This document shows positions 1-3,848 of a stretch of 5,445 nt of DNA, piece by piece. Location of the stretch: NCBI GenBank assembly GCA_938001995.1, contig CALLAV010000239.1, positions 1-5,445 of the forward strand. Direction: 5' to 3'. The notes beneath the pieces are model-generated. The model was not told the origin of the DNA. It saw nothing but the letters and a program-made list of their open reading frames with translations, and did no database searches. A program made the position numbers and the translations under genes. The DNA comes from an uncultured Amylibacter sp. (GTDB lineage: Bacteria; Pseudomonadota; Alphaproteobacteria; Rhodobacterales; Rhodobacteraceae). Each line of letters starts with the position of its first letter. Within the stretch, counting starts at the first letter, position 1.

Positions 1-1185
1 TTCCTTTGCCAGTGCCAGTTCCTCTGCGTTGGAGCGATCAAACAAGAACAGAACATGATAGTTCCCGTCCCCAACATGGCCCACAATCGGCGCTTGCCAT
101 CCGTGCGCTTCAACGTCGGCGATGGTTTCATCCATGGCCTGTGCCAACTTTGAAATTGGCACACAAACATCCGTAGAAATCCCGTCCGTCCCGGGCTTCT
201 GCGCCTTCATTGCGAAATAGGCATTGTGTCTTGCGTGCCAAAGTTTGGTGCGATCCTCAGCTTTGGTGGCGTATTGAAAGCCGCCACCACCCATCTCCTC
301 GGCGATATCTTTCATGCGATCCGCCGTTTCTGCCACGCTGGCGTCCGTGCCGTGAAATTCCATAAACAGGTGATGGGTTTCTGTCATGGTCAGGTTGGAA
401 TAGGCGTTCAATGCGTTGATCGACATAGGGTCTACATATTCCATCCGCGCAACAGGCAGACCCATTTGAACGGCCATGATCACGGAATTTACAGCGCTCG
501 CCGTATCAGGAAATTCGCACACCGCGGCAGATATCGCTTCGGGTTGGCCATGCAATCTGAGCGTGATTTCAGTGATGATCCCAAGCGTGCCTTCAGAACC
601 AACAAACAGACGTGTCAGGTCATACCCCGCAGAAGACTTCTTAGCCTTTGATCCTGTGCGAATGATCCGTCCATCGGCCAACACGACCTCAAGTGCCATG
701 ACATTGTCGCTCATCTTACCGTATTTAACGGTGGTTGTGCCAGATGCAGAGGTTGCAGTCATACCCCCAAGCGTGGCGTTTGCACCGGGATCGACGGGAA
801 AAAATAGGCCCGTCGCACGCAATTCTGTGTTCAGTTCCTCGCGTGTGATGCCGGGTTGGACCACCGCATAAAGGTCTTCGTCCGCGATGGTCAGGACTTT
901 GTTCATGTTAATCATGTCGATCGTGACACCACCACGGATCGGCAGCGCATGGCCCTCTAGCGATGTACCCACACCCCAAGGGATGACAGGGCAGCCGTGG
1001 GCGTGACAGATTTTCACAATCGCCGAGACCTCATCTGTGGTGTTCGGGAATGCCACCGCATCAGGGGGCATCATGTCGAAATACGTCTCATTGTCTCCGT
1101 GAAGGTTCACAACGCTTTGCGCCGTGGACAGTCTGTCGCCCAGAAGTGACTTGAGTTCTGCAATGGCTTGGGCATTGTTGGACAT
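1..1185 (-). CDS. dld: FAD-binding D-lactate dehydrogenase (cytochrome), LDHD type; C-terminus cut by window edge
   Basis: The protein probably oxidises D-lactate (or a related D-2-hydroxyacid) to pyruvate with FAD and passes electrons to the respiratory chain. The visible 395 residues start at ATG 1185 (MSNNAQAIAE). The FAD-binding PCMH domain is at about 40-215: PPDAVAFP at 40-47, the glycine loop PWGVGTSLEG at 69-78, VDPGANATLGGM at 131-142, SSAGYDLTRLFVGSEGTLG at 184-202. The C-terminal FAD-oxidase domain carries ARHNAYFAM at 318-326, STDVCVPIS at 337-345 and the metal-site motif GHVGDGNYH at 369-377. Animal and yeast LDHD/DLD1 proteins share these in the same order. Family members run to about 460-480 residues, so roughly 70, including the HGTCTGEHGIG-type motif, lie off the left edge. 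An AAAAGG stretch about 10 nt before the ATG is a weak ribosome site. It diverges from the ClC gene. Glycolate oxidase GlcD or D-2-hydroxyglutarate dehydrogenase are less likely alternatives. The symbol follows the K00102 usage, not the unrelated E. coli quinone enzyme. Confidence 0.94.
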   Translation of the reverse strand, partial: MSNNAQAIAELKSLLGDRLSTAQSVVNLHGDNETYFDMMPPDAVAFPNTTDEVSAIVKICHAHGCPVIPWGVGTSLEGHALPIRGGVTIDMINMNKVLTIADEDLYAVVQPGITREELNTELRATGLFFPVDPGANATLGGMTATSASGTTTVKYGKMSDNVMALEVVLADGRIIRTGSKAKKSSAGYDLTRLFVGSEGTLGIITEITLRLHGQPEAISAAVCEFPDTASAVNSVIMAVQMGLPVARMEYVDPMSINALNAYSNLTMTETHHLFMEFHGTDASVAETADRMKDIAEEMGGGGFQYATKAEDRTKLWHARHNAYFAMKAQKPGTDGISTDVCVPISKLAQAMDETIADVEAHGWQAPIVGHVGDGNYHVLFLFDRSNAEELALAKE

Positions 1186-1209
1186 AGGACCTGTTACCTT
1201 TTGGAATGT

Positions 1210-1226
1210 CTGTGATTGATGCACAG
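1210..1226. promoter_or_regulatory. Operator-like inverted repeat CTGTG-N7-CACAG between divergent genes
   Basis: Two perfect 5-bp arms (CTGTG at 1210-1214, CACAG at 1222-1226) separated by 7 bp lie in the 124-bp gap between the divergent D-lactate dehydrogenase and ClC genes. The size and position suit a dimeric regulator, but short arms can arise by chance. On the minus strand a weak promoter-like pair, TTGCGC with ACTTAT 17 bp further on, lies just upstream of this repeat, reading toward the dehydrogenase gene. No regulator gene is visible to name a partner. Confidence 0.25.
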
Positions 1227-1266
1227 GTTAATAAGTTGTAGGGGCAGGGGAAAGCGCAAATCGTGC

Positions 1267-1287
1267 CACAGAATTGGGTCACAGAAT
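1267..1287. repeat. Direct repeat CACAGAAT, two copies 13 bp apart
   Basis: CACAGAAT occurs at 1267-1274 and again at 1280-1287, just upstream of the ribosome-binding site of the ClC gene. The word CACAG also occurs at 1222-1226, so it appears three times in the divergent intergenic region. It may be a regulator-binding word; nothing else supports a function. Confidence 0.35.
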
Positions 1288-1295
1288 CGAACCAC

Positions 1296-1304
1296 GGGGG
1301 AAGG
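1296..1304 (+). promoter_or_regulatory. Ribosome-binding site deciding the GTG start of the ClC gene
   Basis: The purine run GGGGGAAGG ends 5 nt before GTG 1310. The alternative in-frame TTG at 1274 has no such site, and its 12 extra residues (GHRIEPRGKAF) add nothing recognisable. This is why the GTG is chosen. Confidence 0.6.
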
Positions 1305-1309
1305 CGTTC

Positions 1310-2971
1310 GTGAGCAATCATCCGTTTCGCAAATCCCGCCTTTGGAGCCGTGATATCTTGCGGGCCATTCAGAAGGACGGGCTTGGAACGCTGCAATTCT
1401 GGGCGATTGCGCTGATTATCGGCATTTCTGCGGGTTGGGCGACGCTCGGTTTTCGCGTTGCTATTTCTGGTCTGCAGGAACGGATTTACGGCGAAAGTGA
1501 TGCACAGCTTGCGTCTGCTGCAAGTCAGTTGCCGTGGTATTGGGTGCTGATTGTGCCTGTTGTGGGCGGGCTCATTGTGGGGTTCATCTTGCAACGCTTT
1601 ACGCCTGACGGGCGGGTACGGTCCGTGGCCCACGTTATCGAAGGCGCGGCCTTGCATAACGGGAAAGTCGAAGGCAAAGCAGGCTTGGCCTCGGCCTTAG
1701 CGTCGCTGATTACGCTGTCTTCTGGTGGCTCGACGGGGCGCGAGGGTCCTGTTGTCCACTTGGCCGCCGTCATTTCTTCCAAAATTTCCCGCTTCATTAA
1801 GGCGGATGGCATGACCGCGCGTGATCTTTTGGGGTGTGCTGTGGCAAGCGCCGTTGCCGCATCGTTTAACGCTCCCATCGCTGGCACGATTTTCGCCATG
1901 GAAGTGATCCTGCGCCACTATGCTGTGCATTCCTTCGGACCGATTGTGATTGCAGCGGTGTCAGGTGCGTTGATCAGTCGTTTTGGTTTTGGCGATATCA
2001 CCGAATTTGCGCTGCCGTCACACGAATTGGAATTCTACTGGGAGCTGCCCGCCTTTGTCCTTCTGGGTTTAATCTGTGGGTTTGTCGCCGTGATCATGAT
2101 GCGCGCCATTTTCTGGGCCGAAGATCAAGGGGACCATTGGCAGTTGCGGTTCGGTATTCCAGGTTGGCTGCGGCCCGGTATTTCGGGCCTCGCGCTTGGG
2201 ATCATCGCGATTTGGGCGCCCCATATCATTGGCGTTGGCTATGAAACCACGACCCTTGCGCTGACAGGGCAAATCGGGTTTTGGGCGGCGATTGCCTTTG
2301 TCGTGGTAAAGGTCGCCGCAGTGGCGATTACAATGGCGGGGCGCATGGGTGGGGGCGTGTTTTCCCCCGCGTTGATGGTCGGTGCGTTGACTGGACTGGC
2401 CTTTGGCTGGGTTGCCACGGGCCTTGCGCCTGATCTGTCAGGGACACAAGCGCTCTATGCGATTGCAGGGATGGGGGCAGTTGGCGCGGCCGTTCTGGGC
2501 GCACCCATTTCCACCAGCATGATCGTGTTCGAAATGACAGGGGATTGGCAGGCTGGCCTTGCCGTTATGGTTGCCGTTGCCGTGTCCACGTCGTTGGCCA
2601 GCAAGTTTGTGGCGCGGTCGTTTTTCCTAGAGCAATTGGAACGGCGCGGGGTTCGTTTGGCGGCGGGACCACAGGCTTATTTGCTGGCAACGATCCCTGT
2701 CAAAACCCTGATGCGTGAATTGGATCACCCTCGCATGGCCGACACATCGACGTGCGACGCATTGATTGCTGAAAACACATACGTGGTACGGTCCAGCTCA
2801 CTGGAAGTGGCATTGCCGTTGTTTGAAGGGCCAAAACACGCATTTTTGCCTGTTGTGGCGTCTACAGATTCAGACGAAGCCCCAGAATTGATCGGCGCGC
2901 TCTTTCAAGTGGACGCGCTGCGCGCCTACAGCCAAGCAATGGCTGAAACCGCACAGGAAGAACATTCCTAA
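1310..2971 (+). CDS. ClC-family voltage-gated chloride channel/transporter with C-terminal CBS-like region
   Basis: An inner-membrane ClC protein of 553 residues that moves chloride or similar anions. Numbering is from the GTG start. Multiple hydrophobic segments fill about 28-440. Family landmarks are GREGP at 143-147 with gating Glu145, FNAPIAG at 186-192 leading to FAMEV at 195-199, GVFSP at 349-353, and PISTSMIVFEMTGDW at 399-413. Residues about 458-544 resemble one degenerate CBS module (VRSSSLEVALPLF, FLPVV, LIGALFQVDALRA). Against E. coli ClC-ec1, the internal proton glutamate (Glu203) position is Val199, GSGIP is replaced by VRSVA (103-107), and Tyr445 falls on Phe439. From family knowledge, Val at the internal position is typical of animal ClC channels, so passive conduction or altered coupling is inferred, not shown. 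GREGP argues against the fluoride-exporting CLC-F branch. The gene diverges from the dehydrogenase gene and overlaps the DUF427 gene tail to tail by 4 bp. Confidence 0.95.
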   Translation: MSNHPFRKSRLWSRDILRAIQKDGLGTLQFWAIALIIGISAGWATLGFRVAISGLQERIYGESDAQLASAASQLPWYWVLIVPVVGGLIVGFILQRFTPDGRVRSVAHVIEGAALHNGKVEGKAGLASALASLITLSSGGSTGREGPVVHLAAVISSKISRFIKADGMTARDLLGCAVASAVAASFNAPIAGTIFAMEVILRHYAVHSFGPIVIAAVSGALISRFGFGDITEFALPSHELEFYWELPAFVLLGLICGFVAVIMMRAIFWAEDQGDHWQLRFGIPGWLRPGISGLALGIIAIWAPHIIGVGYETTTLALTGQIGFWAAIAFVVVKVAAVAITMAGRMGGGVFSPALMVGALTGLAFGWVATGLAPDLSGTQALYAIAGMGAVGAAVLGAPISTSMIVFEMTGDWQAGLAVMVAVAVSTSLASKFVARSFFLEQLERRGVRLAAGPQAYLLATIPVKTLMRELDHPRMADTSTCDALIAENTYVVRSSSLEVALPLFEGPKHAFLPVVASTDSDEAPELIGALFQVDALRAYSQAMAETAQEEHS

Positions 2972-3315
2972 GACACCGCCTCTACGGTTACTTCTTCTTG
3001 GTAAAATGCAAGGTGGCCCTTAATGGCTTCCACGGATTTATGCGGGTTTTCATAAGACCACGCCACATTTTCCTGACGCCGACTTTTGCCTGCAAGATGG
3101 AAGTAGGTGGCATCGCCTTTGTGTGGGCAGGTGGTGGACTTATCCGATGCGTCGAAAAACACCATTTGCAGGTCTTCGCGCGGAACGTAGATAACGGGTG
3201 CGTAATCGCCTTCTTTCAGGATCAGCGCGTTTGTGGTTTCGCCGATAACCGCGCCTTGCGCACGCACGCTCCATGCGCCTGTTGCGGGTTCGATACTAAT
3301 TTCTGGGCCAGCCAT
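2968..3315 (-). CDS. DUF427 domain protein (PF04248 family), function unknown
   Basis: A soluble 115-residue protein made almost entirely of one DUF427 domain; no signal peptide or membrane segment is visible. Family landmarks are GETTNALILKEG at 25-36, VIYVPREDL at 41-49, TTCPHKGDATYFHL at 61-74, VAWSYENP at 84-91 and IKGHLAFY at 98-105. This order (YxPREDL, CPxKGxAxY, WSYExP, GxLAFY) is the DUF427 signature, and the length is normal for single-domain members. The ATG at 3315 is preferred because AAGG at 3325-3328 lies 9 nt before it. The ATG at 3324 (adds MTD) sits directly against that AAGG. The reading frame stays open to a GTG at 3531, but that extension runs through a terminator-like hairpin and has no DUF427 similarity. 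The biochemical role is unknown. Its stop TAG interlocks with the TAA of the convergent ClC gene. Confidence 0.92.
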   Translation of the reverse strand: MAGPEISIEPATGAWSVRAQGAVIGETTNALILKEGDYAPVIYVPREDLQMVFFDASDKSTTCPHKGDATYFHLAGKSRRQENVAWSYENPHKSVEAIKGHLAFYQEEVTVEAVS

Positions 3316-3324
3316 GTCGGTCAT

Positions 3325-3328
3325 CCTT
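3325..3328 (-). promoter_or_regulatory. Ribosome-binding site of the DUF427 gene
   Basis: AAGG on the minus strand stands 9 nt before ATG 3315 and 0 nt before ATG 3324. The spacing favours the inner start. Confidence 0.45.
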
Positions 3329-3381
3329 ATCTTTGGTTGAACGATCTTTATCACGTTTACAGAAAATGTCGTGACCCCACA

Positions 3382-3411
3382 GCGTCGCAGATAAAAATTG
3401 GCGTCGCAGAT
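3382..3411. repeat. Direct repeat GCGTCGCAGAT, two copies with 19-bp period
   Basis: GCGTCGCAGAT occurs at 3382-3392 and 3401-3411, each followed by an A-rich run (ATAAAAATT and GTAAAAAGG). On the minus strand both read as a T-run followed by ATCTGCGACGC. The pair lies 67-96 bp upstream of the DUF427 ATG and immediately downstream of the terminator-like hairpin. A period near two helical turns suits a regulator binding one DNA face ahead of the DUF427 promoter, which is inference. Confidence 0.5.
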
Positions 3412-3413
3412 GT

Positions 3414-3600
3414 AAAAAGGGAGGCCCCTCGTCCAGGACCTCCCTTTATCTTTGTTCAGATCATGGTTTGCAAAGCCACGATCTTTTCCCTCTCGCCCCG
3501 CATCGAAATGCGGCCCACATTGTTGAGCCACCCCTGACTCAGTCTCGATCTTCAGCGTCTGCCTTGCTCATCACCCGATAAGCGCCGTCGTTCGATGATT
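3414..3600 (-). ncRNA. Candidate structured small RNA ending in a terminator hairpin (unassigned)
   Basis: Read on the minus strand, this intergenic stretch holds a series of local stems. H1: 3594-3599 with 3570-3575 (AUCAUC/GGUGAU). H2: 3536-3541 with 3524-3529 (UGAGUC/GGCUCA). H3: 3508-3513 with 3498-3503 (CCGCAU-UUCG-AUGCGG). H4: 3476-3484 with 3458-3466 (AGAUCGUGG/CCAUGAUCU, 9-nt loop). H5 is the terminator. H1, H2 and H4 each contain one G-U pair that would be an A-C mismatch in plus-strand RNA, so the minus strand is favoured. The order of separate hairpins does not resemble 6S RNA, and no tmRNA tag or RNase P core was recognised. It could instead be the 3' untranslated region of the aminopeptidase transcript or a leader/attenuator of the DUF427 gene. 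Both ends are approximate; H1 may lie partly upstream of the true 5' end. Confidence 0.42.
3416..3447. terminator. Rho-independent terminator hairpin, possibly bidirectional
   Basis: A perfect 9-bp inverted repeat, AAAGGGAGG at 3416-3424 and CCTCCCTTT at 3439-3447, encloses a 14-nt loop. In minus-strand RNA the stem is followed by more U, giving five U in a row and then ACAUC. In plus-strand RNA it is followed by AUCUUUGUU. The minus orientation has the better U-run. It could end the candidate small RNA just upstream or readthrough from the aminopeptidase gene. In the plus orientation it could end ClC transcripts, which have no terminator of their own. Confidence 0.7.
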
Positions 3601-3602
3601 TG

Positions 3603-3631
3603 TATATGCGGGGTGGTGGGAAGATTAACAA
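3603..3631 (-). promoter_or_regulatory. Possible promoter for the candidate small RNA
   Basis: On the minus strand TTGTTA (3631-3626) and CATATA (3608-3603) are 17 bp apart; TATACA at 3606-3601 is an alternative -10 at 19 bp. Transcription would start near 3596, about 180 nt before the terminator U-run. The match is moderate and the start would fall inside stem H1, so one of the two is imprecise. Confidence 0.22.
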
Positions 3632-3709
3632 TGCAGGGGATGGTACAGTTTTACGCAATTGCCATGCATTAGAACGGGCGAGATGCACGCCATTTAACCG
3701 GATTTTTGG

Positions 3710-3758
3710 ACGATTTTTAAGTGGATTTGCAAAGCATTGAAGCTGAACTAAAAATCGT
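3710..3758. repeat. 10-bp perfect inverted repeat with 29-bp spacer
   Basis: ACGATTTTTA at 3710-3719 is the exact reverse complement of TAAAAATCGT at 3749-3758. It lies in the AT-rich part of the gap between the aminopeptidase and DUF427 genes. The arms are AT-rich and no T-tail follows, so it is not an obvious terminator; a protein-binding site is possible. Confidence 0.4.
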
Positions 3759-3775
3759 AAAAATCTTAAAACTCG
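3749..3775. repeat. Degenerate 9-bp tandem repeat, three copies
   Basis: TAAAAATCG (3749-3757), TAAAAATCT (3758-3766) and TAAAACTCG (3767-3775) stand head to tail with one or two differences. The first copy overlaps the right arm of the 10-bp inverted repeat. It could be simple AT-rich drift or a set of binding sites. Confidence 0.4.
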
Positions 3776-3791
3776 TAACCTGAGTGGCGCG

Positions 3792-3806
3792 TTAAACTTT
3801 TGTTAA
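3792..3806. promoter_or_regulatory. CtrA-like binding site TTAA-N7-TTAA
   Basis: TTAA at 3792-3795 and TTAA at 3803-3806 are exactly 7 bp apart, matching the full-site consensus known for the alphaproteobacterial response regulator CtrA. A further half-site-like TTAACC lies at 3694-3699. The site is 43 bp beyond the end of the aminopeptidase gene and about 200 bp upstream of the candidate small RNA, so its target is unclear. The surrounding DNA is AT-rich, which raises the chance of coincidence. Confidence 0.35.
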
Positions 3807-3848
3807 ATACCGTAAGGTTTTAGGTAATTTTTGCCCACATCGGGACGT

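Larger units (their letters stand above)
3601..3848. other. AT-rich intergenic stretch without a supported gene
   Basis: No convincing protein gene was found here. The stretch contains the repeats and CtrA-like site listed separately, the possible small-RNA promoter, and a minus-strand reading frame that ends at the TGA at 3539-3541 and can start at TTG 3658 or GTG 3688 without a visible ribosome site. No T-tailed hairpin follows the aminopeptidase stop, so that transcript may run on toward the terminator at 3416-3447. Confidence 0.6.

Noticed and set aside
226..871. Two overlapping plus-strand open frames of 141 and 131 codons
   Set aside because: They lie opposite the D-lactate dehydrogenase gene, whose minus-strand frame carries every family motif; their translations show no recognisable domain.
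1274..1309. TTG 1274 as the ClC start
   Set aside because: No ribosome site before it, while GGGGGAAGG stands 5 nt before GTG 1310; the extra residues are not family-like.
1088..2272. Several minus-strand open frames of 67-189 codons under the ClC gene
   Set aside because: Antisense shadows of the ClC gene; compositions rich in Arg/Pro/His and no motifs.
3325..3531. N-terminal extension of the DUF427 protein to GTG 3531
   Set aside because: The frame is open but crosses the terminator hairpin and hairpins H3 and H4; DUF427 similarity and the ribosome site begin at 3324/3315.
2998..3537. Plus-strand open frame of 179 codons
   Set aside because: It is antisense to the DUF427 gene and passes through the terminator hairpin; its translation is rich in Cys/Phe/His without a domain.
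3414..3600. 6S RNA, tmRNA or RNase P RNA as identity of the structured RNA
   Set aside because: No long closing stem with central bubble, no ANDN-type tag sequence, and no RNase P core was recognised; left unassigned.
3325..3848. Insertion sequence remnant, tRNA or attachment site in the long gap
   Set aside because: No transposase fragment, target duplication, cloverleaf or CCA-type 3' end was found.
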